The notes beneath the pieces were generated by a model, which did no database searches, was not told where the DNA came from, and was given only the letters and a program-made list of their open reading frames with translations. From assembly GCF_000238255.3 (NCBI RefSeq), contig NZ_CP011039.1, positions 1,661,001 through 1,725,000 of the forward strand: a stretch of 64,000 nt of DNA. Direction: 5' to 3'. The translations under genes and the position numbers were made by a program. Below, one piece after another: positions 24,717 to 34,265 of this stretch. The stretch's first letter is position 1. Each line of letters begins with the position of its first letter. This DNA comes from Pseudoalteromonas spongiae UST010723-006 (lineage in GTDB: Bacteria > Pseudomonadota > Gammaproteobacteria > Enterobacterales > Alteromonadaceae).

Positions 24717-25685
24717 ATGAAAACACGTTCTCCATTTTTAAATTTAGTCATTGAGGAAATGCATTCTAAAAGATATGCAAAACAAACAATCGAATCATAT
24801 ATTCATTGGATAGCTGCCTATATTAATTTTCACAATAAACGTCATCCAGCTTCAATGGGAGATACCGAAGTTGAAACGTTTTTAAACTACTTAACAGTAC
24901 AACGAAATCTTGCAGCAAATACACAAGCACTTGCTCTAAATGCTATTGTCTTTATGTATCGGCACATTATTAAACAGTCGCTTTCGATAAAATTAAATTT
25001 TATTAAGAGTAATCGCCAACAAAAGCTTCCATCCATTTTAAGTCGTGAAGAAGTTCGCTTGTTACTTTCAAATTTAACTAAGCGGAATTATTTAGTTGCG
25101 AGTTTAATGTATGGCAGTGGCTTAAGAAGTAGAGAAGTGGTTAACTTGAGAATTCAGGACATTGATTTTGATTATCTCTGTGTGCGTATTTGGAACGGTA
25201 AAGGAAACAAGCACCGCATAGTCACACTTGCTAGAGAGCTTATTCCTTTATTAAGGAATCAGATAATTCAAGTCAATGAGTATTTAAAACGCGATTTAAA
25301 CAACAAACTATTTGCAGGGGTATGGATGCCAACTGCCCTTGCTAAAAAATACCCTACAGCCAATAAGTCACTCGCGTGGCAGTTTTTGTTTCCCTCTTAT
25401 AAGTTAAGTGCTAACCCAGAAACAGGCGAAATAAGACGTCATCATTTTGATGTAAGTTGTATTCGTAAAACAATAAAACAAGCTGCTAAACAATCTGGCT
25501 TTATAAAGCTTGTAACACCACACACATTACGGCACTCCTTCGCGACTCACCTACTGCAAAGTGGTGCAGATATTCGTACTGTTCAAGCACAATTGGGGCA
25601 CAGTGATGTGCGCACCACACAAATTTATACGCATGTTTTACAACAAGGAGCGAACGGTGTGATTAGTCCCTTGTCGCATTTGTAA
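24717..25685 (+). CDS. intI: Integron integrase IntI
   Basis: This 322-residue tyrosine recombinase captures and shuffles gene cassettes by attI x attC and attC x attC recombination. An N-terminal SAM-like core-binding domain covers residues about 1-95. The catalytic residues are R137 (SGLRSREV), K165 region (GKGNKHR), H269 and R272 (HTLRHSFATHLL), H295 (LGHSDV) and Y304 (TTQIYTHV). The integron-specific extra patch is present at about 205-243 (ALAKKYPTANKSLAWQFLFPS then RRHH), which separates IntI from XerC/D and phage integrases. It appears intact. Expression is probably SOS-induced through the LexA box. It converges on the next gene. Confidence 0.97.
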   Translation: MKTRSPFLNLVIEEMHSKRYAKQTIESYIHWIAAYINFHNKRHPASMGDTEVETFLNYLTVQRNLAANTQALALNAIVFMYRHIIKQSLSIKLNFIKSNRQQKLPSILSREEVRLLLSNLTKRNYLVASLMYGSGLRSREVVNLRIQDIDFDYLCVRIWNGKGNKHRIVTLARELIPLLRNQIIQVNEYLKRDLNNKLFAGVWMPTALAKKYPTANKSLAWQFLFPSYKLSANPETGEIRRHHFDVSCIRKTIKQAAKQSGFIKLVTPHTLRHSFATHLLQSGADIRTVQAQLGHSDVRTTQIYTHVLQQGANGVISPLSHL

Positions 25686-25704
25686 AAATTTAGCTTTGTA
25701 GCAA

Positions 25705-26931
25705 CTAACCAAAAAACCAATAGCACACACCAATGGCTGTTAAAATTCCAGCGAAATCTGCAGCTAAACCACAACCCACCGCATGGCGAGTATGCTTAAT
25801 GCCAACTGCACCAAAATACACAGCTAAAACATAAAAAGTGGTTTCGGTTGAACCTTGAATGGTGGATGCTAAACGCCCTGCGAATGAATCTGCACCATGG
25901 GTATTCATGGTTTCTAACATCATTGCCCGCGCGCCAGAGCCTGAAAGTGGCTTCATAAAAGCGGTTGGCATGGCATCTACAAATTGTGTATCACCGCCAA
26001 GCGTAATCACTACAGTACGCAGCCAATCCAATACATAATCAAGCGCCCCGCTCGCTCTAAATACGCCAATGGCACACAACATAGCTAATAAATATGGGAT
26101 GAGAGAAATAGATAGCTCGAACCCTTGTTTGGCACCTGTAATAAAGCTGTCGTACACATCTATTTTTTTAATACTTGCCCAACATAAACACACAATAATA
26201 AACGCGAATATTAAAAAGTTACTGAAAATCGCGGAGTGCGTTTGCATTAGCTCTGTGGTGAGGTTCATAAAATACAAAATAAGTGCCATCACAATGGCTA
26301 CTAACCCACCAAGGTATAGCAGCACAACAGTATTAAACAGTTTAATTCGTTGAATGGCGCACGTAACGAGCAAACCAACAAAGGTTGAAGCAAAGGTTGC
26401 TAATAAAATGGGAATAAACACATCGGTTGGGCTGGCCGCGCCTTGCTGTGCACGATACACAAATACCGCTATCGGAAATAGCGTTACTGAGCTGGTGTTT
26501 AATACTAAAAACAGTATTTGCGCATTGGTTGCGGTATCAGGCGTTTTGTTAAGTGATTGCAGATCATGCATGGCTTTAATGCCCATTGGCGTTGCTGCAT
26601 TATCAAGGCCCAGTAAATTAGCGCTTAAATTCATGGTAATTGAGCCAAACGCTGGGTGTCCTTTTGGCACGCCGGGCATTAAGCGGGTAAATAGTGGCGA
26701 TAAGCCTTTGGCAAGCACATCTACCATGCCGCCGCGCTCGGCAATTTTCATTACCCCTAACCAAAAACACAGCGCGCCAATTAAGCCTATAGCAATTTCA
26801 ACGGATACTTTGGCCATGCTAAATAGAGCTTGCACCAACCTTTCAAATACTAAGCCGTCACCGCCTATCCACGTAGCTAATGCAGACACAAACGCGATAA
26901 TGAAAAATGAAAGCCAAATTTTGTTAAGCAT
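25705..26931 (-). CDS. Nucleoside-recognition membrane protein (SpmA-SpmB fusion type)
   Basis: This 408-residue inner-membrane protein has about ten hydrophobic helices and two Gate/nucleoside-recognition domains. The N-terminal half resembles spore maturation protein SpmA (GHPAFGSITMNLSANLLGLDNAATPMGIKAM). The C-terminal half resembles SpmB (MKPLSGSGARAMMLE, GSTETTFYVLAVYFGAVGIK). Such fused proteins occur in non-sporulating Gammaproteobacteria; the substrate is unknown. It converges with intI (19 bp between stops) and is divergent from rsmF. Confidence 0.88.
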   Translation of the reverse strand: MLNKIWLSFFIIAFVSALATWIGGDGLVFERLVQALFSMAKVSVEIAIGLIGALCFWLGVMKIAERGGMVDVLAKGLSPLFTRLMPGVPKGHPAFGSITMNLSANLLGLDNAATPMGIKAMHDLQSLNKTPDTATNAQILFLVLNTSSVTLFPIAVFVYRAQQGAASPTDVFIPILLATFASTFVGLLVTCAIQRIKLFNTVVLLYLGGLVAIVMALILYFMNLTTELMQTHSAIFSNFLIFAFIIVCLCWASIKKIDVYDSFITGAKQGFELSISLIPYLLAMLCAIGVFRASGALDYVLDWLRTVVITLGGDTQFVDAMPTAFMKPLSGSGARAMMLETMNTHGADSFAGRLASTIQGSTETTFYVLAVYFGAVGIKHTRHAVGCGLAADFAGILTAIGVCYWFFG

Positions 26932-27018
26932 AATCAGATTATTATTATTTTGAATGCTGCTTAGTGTGCCACATTTCCTGTATTATTGTCGCAATTCCCC
27001 TTACATGGCAGATAAAAA

Positions 27019-28458
27019 GTGCATTCTAATATTTATATTCCACAAACGTTTATTGATGATGTTGAAAGCTATATTCCAAATCACCTCTCAATAGATGATT
27101 ACCTCGCCTCATGTAAGAAGCCACTTAGAACGGCCGTTCGCGTAAATACCAAAAAAATGTCAGTTGACAGTTTTAAACAGTACGCGCAACAAAACGACTG
27201 GCAAATAACGCAAGTGCCATGGTGTGAAAATGGCTTTTGGCTAGAACGCCCTGAAAACCAACAATCACTTTCACTGGGTAATACCGATATTCACTTATCT
27301 GGTTGTATTTACGTGCAAGAAGCCAGCTCAATGATGCCTGTTACCGCCCTGTTAGATGGTAACGACTTAAGTGATAGCTGTGTGCTTGATATGGCAGCAG
27401 CTCCCGGCAGTAAATCAACTCAAATTGCCGAAGCCCTTTCAAGCGACGGTGTATTAGTTGCCAATGAGTATTCGAGTTCGCGTATTAAGTCATTAAGTGC
27501 CAATATGCAGCGTTTAGGTATTAGCAACTGTGCCCTTTCGCATTTTGACGCCAGTATTTTTGGTCAGTATATGGAACAGAGCTTTGACCATATTCTGCTT
27601 GATGCACCATGCTCAGGCGAAGGCACTATTCGTAAAGACGAGAATGCATTAAAAAATTGGTCTATTGAATCTAATATTGAAATTGCCGATGTACAAAAAT
27701 GCCTAATAGAAAGTGCGTTTTATGCGTTAAAAACCGGTGGCACGCTAGTTTATTCAACCTGCACCTTAACGCCACTTGAAAACCAAGCGGTATGCCAATA
27801 TTTACTCACCACATTTGCCGACCATATTGAGGTAGTGCCGCTAACTCACCTATTTGAAAATGTGAAAGACTCGGCAACCGATGAGGGTTACTTACATATT
27901 TGGCCGCAAATTTACGATACCGAAGGTTTTTTTGTTGCCAAGTTTGTTAAAAAATCCCATGTGCCACAGCCTGAGCCTAAAGTTAAAAAAGGCGCTTTTC
28001 CATTTACTGCTGCCGATAAAAAAACAACCGAGCAATTTAACCAAATAATCAAAAAGCAATTTGGTATGAAACCGCTTGCAGGCGAGCTTTGGCAACGCGA
28101 GCAAGAGCTTTGGTTGTTCCCTAGCAATATAGACTCGGTAATAGACAAAATTAAATACAGTCGCATTGGAATTTTGCTTGGTAAGGTGCATAAAAATGGC
28201 ATTCGATTACAGCATGAATTTGCAACTTGCTTTGGCGCTGAAGGCCTTAAAAACACCCATAAACTGTCAGTTTCAGAGGCTTGTGACTACTTTCAAGGAA
28301 AAGATATTAAATTAGCACAAGTTACTAGCGCGAAAGACGAGGTATTACTTTTGTTAAACGATACTTGCGTTGGCTTAGGTAAATGGCAAAAGAACAAAAT
28401 CAAAAATGGCTTACCACGTGAGTTAGTTCGGGATAGTCGGTTGATAACTTGGGAATAA
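27019..28458 (+). CDS. rsmF: 16S rRNA m5C1407 methyltransferase RsmF
   Basis: RsmF methylates C1407 of 16S rRNA using S-adenosylmethionine. The 479-residue protein starts HSNIYIPQTFIDDV and carries RVNTKK, YVQEASSMMPV, the SAM loop DMAAAPGSKSTQ, the cysteine motif DAPCSGEGT and the second cysteine in STCTLTPLENQ. It ends with the PUA-like and RNA-binding C-terminal part of the long RsmF type. The start is GTG 27019 and the ribosome site is weak (AGATAA). Monocistronic. Confidence 0.95.
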   Translation: MHSNIYIPQTFIDDVESYIPNHLSIDDYLASCKKPLRTAVRVNTKKMSVDSFKQYAQQNDWQITQVPWCENGFWLERPENQQSLSLGNTDIHLSGCIYVQEASSMMPVTALLDGNDLSDSCVLDMAAAPGSKSTQIAEALSSDGVLVANEYSSSRIKSLSANMQRLGISNCALSHFDASIFGQYMEQSFDHILLDAPCSGEGTIRKDENALKNWSIESNIEIADVQKCLIESAFYALKTGGTLVYSTCTLTPLENQAVCQYLLTTFADHIEVVPLTHLFENVKDSATDEGYLHIWPQIYDTEGFFVAKFVKKSHVPQPEPKVKKGAFPFTAADKKTTEQFNQIIKKQFGMKPLAGELWQREQELWLFPSNIDSVIDKIKYSRIGILLGKVHKNGIRLQHEFATCFGAEGLKNTHKLSVSEACDYFQGKDIKLAQVTSAKDEVLLLLNDTCVGLGKWQKNKIKNGLPRELVRDSRLITWE

Positions 28459-28776
28459 CTCAATGAAAACTTGTTAACAATTTTTTAAACAATTTATAAC
28501 CAATTGTTTTTTGTGAGTTTATTTTTTGAGCAAAAATTTCCTTTTTTTGATTAATTTAACTACAATTATTAATACTTTTTCACTTCTCCCTATGAAATGA
28601 TCAAGTTTGTAAGTTAGCGCACGGCTCATTAAATGAGCCATTCCCCTAAGCCCAGGACAATGTGGATTGGTCCTGGGCGATTTTTATTGGGCGTTTGTAA
28701 AAGCGCAACAAACTTGGCTTAAGCCCCGTATTTTGCAACTTTTCAGCGGTATTGAAGGTTAAAATCGGGGCTTAAT
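28459..28776. ncRNA. Intergenic region with two tandem hairpins (terminator or possible small RNA)
   Basis: This 318-bp region has no gene. GGCTCATT-AA-ATGAGCC (28623-28639) is followed 11 bases later by CCCAGGAC (28651-28658) / GTCCTGGG (28670-28677) and then CGATTTTTATT. The second hairpin is a good rightward terminator. The first is an extra perfect stem, not needed for termination of rsmF, so a small RNA of about 80-120 nt ending here is possible. The AT-rich part at 28490-28590 could carry a promoter. Not confirmed. Confidence 0.4.
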
Positions 28777-30624
28777 TTAACTTTTCTCTTTTAGATCAAA
28801 TTCTGTAATGTTTCCATCACCGTGTAATAGCTGGTAGTGGGTCAGTCGTTCGTTGTCTAAACACACCAAACTAATTGCCGAATCACTCACTAAATGCTTT
28901 GTTGATTGTTTATGGCGGTGTTTATGCACCTTCATTTGCCAACGTTTGGTAAAGAAATTAAGCGGGCTACTTGGATGGTACAAAATGCTATCTAAGGTGT
29001 TTAATTTGCTGAGCAAAGATTTAGGAAATTCATTTTTAATGCCGCTGGCAGTCAATTGCCAAATACGGTTATCACGATTTGAAAAACGGCTTTGCACCGA
29101 AAAACAAAACGAATAATGCACATCACCTGACAAAATAAGCGTTTCAATTGGCGTATCTGCGCGTTTGAATATTTGCATTAATTTTCGCGCCGCCCCTTCG
29201 TGGGCCATCCAGTTTTCCACATCAACTAATAATGGTTGACCACAAAAGTTAAAAATCGCTTGAATCGCTTCAATTGATTTAACACCAAACACCGGCGCTG
29301 GTGAGATTAAAATAACCTCCTCAAGTCCTGTCATATTATCGTCAAGCTCGACCAATTGTTCCCAATCTAATAAACCTGACGGTTCGTTAAAATCGGTTTC
29401 ATTACGCCAGCGGTGTGTTCGGGTGTCGAGCGCAATAATTTTAGGTTGAGTATCAAGGGTGTAATGCCATCTATCAAATGCCAATATTTGATTATCAAAT
29501 TGCTTTAAATGACGATACTGGGTGGTTATTTGCTCATCTAGTGCATTTAACAGCGCCTTGGTATATTCGCCGCCATCGTTACCCACGCCTTGGAATACTA
29601 AATAACTTATCAGGCCGTTAGCAATAATGCGTTTACTTATCGGATTTGAATAAACTGCCTGCTCCCATCCTGCCGTTAAATTCCAATCATCGGTGACATC
29701 GTGATCGTCAAACATGGTGATATGAGAAATATTAGCAAATAGCCTTTCAACTTCGGGCAAACCATCAACAAAGTCGATTAAGTTTTGTTTTTCTTGTAAA
29801 AATGTATTGCTGTGTTTTTGATTATTCGATTCGAATGTTAAATCATCTAACCCAACTAACTGCCAACACGCTGCACTCGTTGTTAATAAATAAAGCGCAA
29901 AAAATTCTTCAAGATGCACCAAGTGGTTATGCGATTTTAAACTGGTAAAGTGTTCTAAATCTTGGCGCAACCAATAGCCAAACTCTAGTTTAGAGCGCTC
30001 ATGCCATTTGGTTATCGGTAAAATGGTATCGCGTGTATAAAGCGTATGTTTAGCATCAGCCTGAAGTTCGTCAATCAGGTTAGGCTCTTTAAACAGCTTT
30101 AGCTGGTGGATTAACTGTTCAATCGCTAATAACATAGGGCCCGCAACATCATCGGCGTATATCTGATCGCCCGACATCACCAGTAAACTTGGTTCTGGCT
30201 CACTATTTTTGCGTTTACTTACCAAAAAATGGCTTGCGGTTATAAGCGCGTCTTTTGATTCATGATGAGGGTTACGACACGAGCCATGCAAAATGCTACT
30301 AAGCTGTTTAGCAATAACAAAGCTGCACGATGATTGGCCATCAAGATAAAACGCCGACAAGTCAACGGGCGCATTGTTGTATTCTAATTGATACGAAATT
30401 AGCGTATCAACCACAAACCCTTTAGTCGATGTGCTATTTAAAAAGTAAAAGTGGCAAAAACAGTGTTCGCCAAGTGCTAAAATTTGTTGGGTTTGTTCAA
30501 ATTCGCCAAGCGCCTGTGCATTCACTTTAAACGGCGCTTGCTGGGAACTTACAATAAATAACGTGACCTGTCTCGGTTCTGCTCGCCGGATCATAGGTCC
30601 TGTTAACAGAATAGGCAGTGTCAC
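28777..30624 (-). CDS. PhoD-like metallophosphatase
   Basis: This 615-residue protein belongs to the PhoD-like phosphatase branch of the metallophosphoesterases. Metal-binding motifs appear in order: HGSCRNPHH (about residue 104), MSGDQIYADD (about 151), MFDDHDVTDDWNLT (about 308) and LSGDVHYSF (about 511). No signal peptide or Tat motif is visible, so it seems cytoplasmic, unlike secreted PhoD alkaline phosphatase. The substrate is unknown. The start is GTG 30624. It lies 13 bp downstream of tatD and may share its transcript. Confidence 0.87.
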   Translation of the reverse strand: MTLPILLTGPMIRRAEPRQVTLFIVSSQQAPFKVNAQALGEFEQTQQILALGEHCFCHFYFLNSTSTKGFVVDTLISYQLEYNNAPVDLSAFYLDGQSSCSFVIAKQLSSILHGSCRNPHHESKDALITASHFLVSKRKNSEPEPSLLVMSGDQIYADDVAGPMLLAIEQLIHQLKLFKEPNLIDELQADAKHTLYTRDTILPITKWHERSKLEFGYWLRQDLEHFTSLKSHNHLVHLEEFFALYLLTTSAACWQLVGLDDLTFESNNQKHSNTFLQEKQNLIDFVDGLPEVERLFANISHITMFDDHDVTDDWNLTAGWEQAVYSNPISKRIIANGLISYLVFQGVGNDGGEYTKALLNALDEQITTQYRHLKQFDNQILAFDRWHYTLDTQPKIIALDTRTHRWRNETDFNEPSGLLDWEQLVELDDNMTGLEEVILISPAPVFGVKSIEAIQAIFNFCGQPLLVDVENWMAHEGAARKLMQIFKRADTPIETLILSGDVHYSFCFSVQSRFSNRDNRIWQLTASGIKNEFPKSLLSKLNTLDSILYHPSSPLNFFTKRWQMKVHKHRHKQSTKHLVSDSAISLVCLDNERLTHYQLLHGDGNITEFDLKEKS

Positions 30625-30637
30625 GCAGTTATCCTGT

Positions 30638-31411
30638 TTACTTGGCTAGTTTAAAGAGGTCGTAAAAGTTATCTGTCGTTGCCTTTGCAAGCTCTTTAAA
30701 CGATAACTTTTTAAGATCCGCAATAAAGTACGCAACATCTTCAACATATGCAGGTTGATTAGTTTTACCACGATGCGGTACTGGCGCTAAATAAGGCGAG
30801 TCCGTTTCAATTAACAAACGGTCAAGCGGAATTTTTTCTACCACTTCGCGCAGCGCTGCGGCGTTTCTAAAGGTTACAATGCCCGAAATAGAAATATAAA
30901 AACCTAGATCTAGCGCTTGCTTTGCCATTTCCCAATCTTCAGTAAAGCAATGCAATACGCCACCGCAGTTTTGTGCGTTGTGGGCGCGCATAATATCAAG
31001 GGTATCTTGCTTTGCATCGCGGGTATGAATGATTAACGGCTTGTTTAATTCATTGGCAACATCAATATGCCCTGCAAATGAATCTTGTTGTACTTGGTGC
31101 GTGTCTTTACTGTAGTAGTAATCAAGACCTGTTTCACCAATCGCCACTACTTTGTCGTGCGTTGCAAGCTCAACTAAACGTGCTTTATCAAGTACGTCTT
31201 TTTGGTCTAGCGGGTGTACACCACAACTAACTGACACATCGGGATACGCTTTAACCTTTTCCAACATACTTGGAAATTGATCTAAGGTTACCGACACACA
31301 TAAAAAGTGCTCTACACTTTTAGCGCGGGCGTTTTCTAATACTTGGTCAAGAGAAAGACCAAGCTCATCAAAATTAAGTCTGTCTAAATGACAGTGAGAA
31401 TCTACAATCAC
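30638..31411 (-). CDS. ycfH: TatD-family metal-dependent hydrolase (YcfH type)
   Basis: This 257-residue TIM-barrel metallohydrolase of the TatD DNase family shows DSHCHLD at the N-terminus, IGETGLDYYY, IHTRDA, LHCFTED and ETDSPYLAPVPHRGKTN. These are the metal ligands and active-site residues. Its position after pilZ, holB and tmk is the same as ycfH in E. coli, where the gene follows holB. Likely activity is 3'-5' DNase or D-aminoacyl-related hydrolase. The start is GTG 31411 and it follows pilZ by 14 bp. Confidence 0.93.
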   Translation of the reverse strand: MIVDSHCHLDRLNFDELGLSLDQVLENARAKSVEHFLCVSVTLDQFPSMLEKVKAYPDVSVSCGVHPLDQKDVLDKARLVELATHDKVVAIGETGLDYYYSKDTHQVQQDSFAGHIDVANELNKPLIIHTRDAKQDTLDIMRAHNAQNCGGVLHCFTEDWEMAKQALDLGFYISISGIVTFRNAAALREVVEKIPLDRLLIETDSPYLAPVPHRGKTNQPAYVEDVAYFIADLKKLSFKELAKATTDNFYDLFKLAK

Positions 31412-31425
31412 AAAAAATCCATAAA

Positions 31426-31752
31426 CTACATGGTATAAGTGGGATCGCTAGAGTTTAACATACCGCCTAGCATTTTTTCGATTTTATCGCGCACTTGGCT
31501 CTTATCATCGATAAAGCTCACACCAACACCCGGAGGGTTTGAGTTTTGGCTACCTTGTGGTGTGATCCACACGACTTCACCGGTAATAACATCTTCTTCA
31601 AGTGCATCTGGCAAGCTAATGCGCAATGCTAATGGTTGAGACATTTCAAATTGCATATTGGTGCGTACAAATAAGCCACCTGTTTTTAAATAAGGCATGT
31701 AGCTCTTGTACAATTCACGTGTATCTTCAAAATCGACTAGTAATTCTTGCAA
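31426..31752 (-). CDS. pilZ: PilZ-domain protein (type IV pilus PilZ type)
   Basis: This 108-residue protein is like PilZ of type IV pilus biogenesis: SYMPYLKTGGLFVRTNMQFEMSQPLALRISLPD, EVVWITPQG and GVGVSFID. It lacks the RxxxR c-di-GMP-binding motif of receptor PilZ domains, as does PilZ itself. The gene lies between holB and tatD, the usual place in Pseudomonas and Alteromonadales. The start codon appears to be TTG 31752, because a stop lies just upstream in frame and no ATG fits. An AGGAC site precedes it. Confidence 0.88.
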   Translation of the reverse strand: MQELLVDFEDTRELYKSYMPYLKTGGLFVRTNMQFEMSQPLALRISLPDALEEDVITGEVVWITPQGSQNSNPPGVGVSFIDDKSQVRDKIEKMLGGMLNSSDPTYTM

Positions 31753-31765
31753 AATAATGTCCTAT

Positions 31766-32656
31766 TTATAAATAACTTAATTGTTTTAACAGCTGGTTTA
31801 ACTGCAACGATAAATTAAGTCCTTTAACTTCTTTAAACTTATGCGCAAAACTGAGCAATGCTTGATTTTTTTCTTGATAGCGTTTTACATCAAGCGTATT
31901 ACTGAGTAGCTCAGTTTGCAATTTTTGTGCGCAAAATTGCGCAAATATATCTATATAATCAGTGTTTTGGTTAAAAAGTTCAAGCAATTGCTTATGACAT
32001 GATTGTAACGTTTGCTGCTGAGATAACTGATACAAAGATTCAACGGCACTTAGTTGCCCGTCTTCTTGCCATTGCTTTAAACATAACGGCCTATGTAAAA
32101 ACGCATTAACCCAAGGTTGTGTGGCATCAATGCCTAAATCACCAATAAACTGTTTTGCTTGATTGGCGTCTACCGTTAACGTAATTTTGAAACAACGGCT
32201 TAAAATTGTTGCTGGTAGTGGCGTATTGGGATCACTTAGCAGTACCAAATAGCGATTAGCGTTGGGCTCTTCTAAGGTTTTTAACAGTGCATTACTTGCT
32301 GATAAGGTTAAAGCATGGGCATCTTTCACAATAACCACTTTATTGCCTTGGAAGCTTGCTGTACTAACAAAAAAATCGCTGATCGCACGCACTTGTTCAA
32401 CGCTAATGCTATCTTTTTCAGCACTGACCAACATAAAATCTGGGTTTGTTTGGCTTTTATTTAAGGTACATGCTTTACAAACCCCACATGCTTGCGTGCC
32501 GTTAGACATACACAATAAATCTAACGCCAGCTGATATGCTAAATCGAAACTACCAACGCCCTCTTTTCCAAGTAGCAATAGGCCATGATGCAACTGCCCC
32601 GTAGCGCCTAATTGCTGAAGCTGTTGGTAATTATGTTGAAGCCAGCTTGGGATCAC
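31766..32656 (-). CDS. holB: DNA polymerase III subunit delta prime HolB
   Basis: HolB is a part of the clamp-loader complex. The 296-residue protein keeps [15 protein letters not shown] in place of a functional Walker A, the zinc-binding cysteines (CGVCKACTL region) and [24 protein letters not shown]. It overlaps tmk by 4 bases (ATGA type). Confidence 0.93.
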   Translation of the reverse strand: MIPSWLQHNYQQLQQLGATGQLHHGLLLLGKEGVGSFDLAYQLALDLLCMSNGTQACGVCKACTLNKSQTNPDFMLVSAEKDSISVEQVRAISDFFVSTASFQGNKVVIVKDAHALTLSASNALLKTLEEPNANRYLVLLSDPNTPLPATILSRCFKITLTVDANQAKQFIGDLGIDATQPWVNAFLHRPLCLKQWQEDGQLSAVESLYQLSQQQTLQSCHKQLLELFNQNTDYIDIFAQFCAQKLQTELLSNTLDVKRYQEKNQALLSFAHKFKEVKGLNLSLQLNQLLKQLSYL

Positions 32657-33282
32657 GCATTCGCTCCGTCAATAAACTGCTTAAGTGCTTTTTCAATGTG
32701 CTTGTGAACAGTTTCCATTGGTAAGCTGGCATCAATAGTAACAATTGAACTATCGTTTTTTGCGGCGTTTAAATACACTTCGCGAGTACGTTCAAAAAAG
32801 CTTAATTGTTCAAGTTCAATACGGTCTAGCTCACCACGATTGGCAGCGCGCGCTAATCCAATCTTTGGATCGATATCAAGGTATAAGGTTAAATCAGGCT
32901 TAAGCTCGCCCAACACAATATCCGCGAACGCTTCAAGTTTGTGTTTATCGATTTCACGGCCACCACCTTGGTATGCTTGCGATGATAAATCGTGTCTATC
33001 GCCTAATACCCAGTCGCCGCGATTAAGCGCAGGATTGATAACATTTTCAACCAATTGCGAACGTGCTGCGTACATTAACAGTAATTCAGTTGCATCACTT
33101 ACTTTCTCTTCGTGCGTTGCTTTCACTAAACTGCGCAGCGATTCAGCAAGCGGTGTACCACCGGGTTCCCGGGTATTAACAAATTTAACCTGCGCGTCAT
33201 GTAATACGCGCTGACACACTGCAATTGCAGACGATTTACCAGCCCCTTCTAGGCCTTCAATAACAACAAATTTACCGTTCAT
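32653..33282 (-). CDS. tmk: Thymidylate kinase
   Basis: Tmk phosphorylates dTMP to dTDP. The 209-residue protein starts [17 protein letters not shown] (P-loop) and has [12 protein letters not shown], the DRH motif in [16 protein letters not shown], and a LID region with [23 protein letters not shown]. It overlaps mltG and holB by 4 bases each, so the three genes are translationally coupled. Confidence 0.96.
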   Translation of the reverse strand: MNGKFVVIEGLEGAGKSSAIAVCQRVLHDAQVKFVNTREPGGTPLAESLRSLVKATHEEKVSDATELLLMYAARSQLVENVINPALNRGDWVLGDRHDLSSQAYQGGGREIDKHKLEAFADIVLGELKPDLTLYLDIDPKIGLARAANRGELDRIELEQLSFFERTREVYLNAAKNDSSIVTIDASLPMETVHKHIEKALKQFIDGANA

Positions 33283-34265
33283 TTTTTTAAAATATATTTC
33301 CTAACTGCTGCATTATGCTCAGCTAATGTTTTAGAGAAATGGTGTTTACCATCTCCTGATGCAACAAAATAATAAAAATCAGAGTATCGTGGATTTAAAG
33401 TCGCGTAAATAGCCTGCTCTGATGGCATGGCAATGGGTGTTGGCGGCAATCCATTAATACGATACGTATTATAATCGGTGTAACGTTTTAAATGCTCTTT
33501 TTTAATATCACCTTGATATTCATCCCCTAAACCGTAAATCACGGTCGGATCGGTTTGTAAGCGCATGCCCTTATGAAGACGATTTACAAATACCGAGGCA
33601 ATTAAATCACGCTCTGCATTGTGGCCTGATTCTTTCTCAATGATCGATGCCAGAATAAGTGCATCGTATTTTGATTTAAGTGGTACTGAGGTATCACGGG
33701 TTTGCCATGCGATATCTAAGGTATTAGCCATTTTTTCATAGGCGCGATTTAAAATATCTAACTGGCTATCGCCAGCAGAATAATGATACGTATCTGGGTA
33801 AAACCACCCTTCAGGATTAGTTTGATTAATGCCCCACATGCTGAGTGTAGTTCGCAACGATTGCTCTGACACCAATTCTAAATACGGTGCGTCTTTAAAA
33901 CTGGCTAATACCTGTTTAAAGGTTGAACCTTCGACAATAGTAAACGCAAATTGATGATCGCGCCCTTTATTCATCTTTGAAATTAACGATAGAAAAGACT
34001 GCGACTCAATTAAGTACATGCCTTGTTTTAATTCCACTAACTGAGGGTTTATTTTGGCGTATACCTTGAGCCAAAAGCAGTCGTTTATCCAACCATTTGC
34101 TTTAAATGTGCGGCACATTGCGTTAACGCCCGTACCTGCCTTTACTTGATAAAGTGTTGGTTCAGAAATGCTAATTTGTGTCGCTTGTAACTGCTTAAGC
34201 TGAATACCCACAAAGGCAACCGCTGCAATTAAGGTCGTAAATAAAAACGCAAACGCTCGTATCAT
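33279..34265 (-). CDS. mltG: Endolytic murein transglycosylase MltG
   Basis: MltG cuts nascent peptidoglycan strands and terminates their growth. The 328-residue inner-membrane protein has one N-terminal helix (about 3-22), a LysM-like subdomain and the catalytic YceG domain with [26 protein letters not shown] (catalytic Glu in IIEKES), [12 protein letters not shown] and the C-terminal [16 protein letters not shown]. Neighbouring overlaps with pabC and tmk are the standard gammaproteobacterial order. Confidence 0.95.
   Translation of the reverse strand: MIRAFAFLFTTLIAAVAFVGIQLKQLQATQISISEPTLYQVKAGTGVNAMCRTFKANGWINDCFWLKVYAKINPQLVELKQGMYLIESQSFLSLISKMNKGRDHQFAFTIVEGSTFKQVLASFKDAPYLELVSEQSLRTTLSMWGINQTNPEGWFYPDTYHYSAGDSQLDILNRAYEKMANTLDIAWQTRDTSVPLKSKYDALILASIIEKESGHNAERDLIASVFVNRLHKGMRLQTDPTVIYGLGDEYQGDIKKEHLKRYTDYNTYRINGLPPTPIAMPSEQAIYATLNPRYSDFYYFVASGDGKHHFSKTLAEHNAAVRKYILKK

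Larger units (their letters stand above)
20950..25685. mobile_element. Chromosomal integron: SOS-controlled intI, attI and six cassettes
   Basis: The integrase gene points right from 24717, and the attI region lies at about 24490-24660. Six gene cassettes run leftward, each with one gene and an attC ending in a GTTRRRY core (GTTAAAT, GTTAGCT, GTTAGGT, GTTAGGC). For every cassette, the start after the crossover matches the inverse complement at the left end of its own attC (for example GTTAGCTGTA with TACAGCTAAC). This is the test for complete, excisable cassettes. Four inner attC sites share a Pseudoalteromonas/Vibrio-like layout of about 100 bp. The distal attC is truncated. Confidence 0.95.

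Noticed and set aside
24717..25685. Phage-type or XerC/D tyrosine recombinase
   Set aside because: The integron-specific patch, the RRHH segment, attI and matching attC sites show it is IntI.
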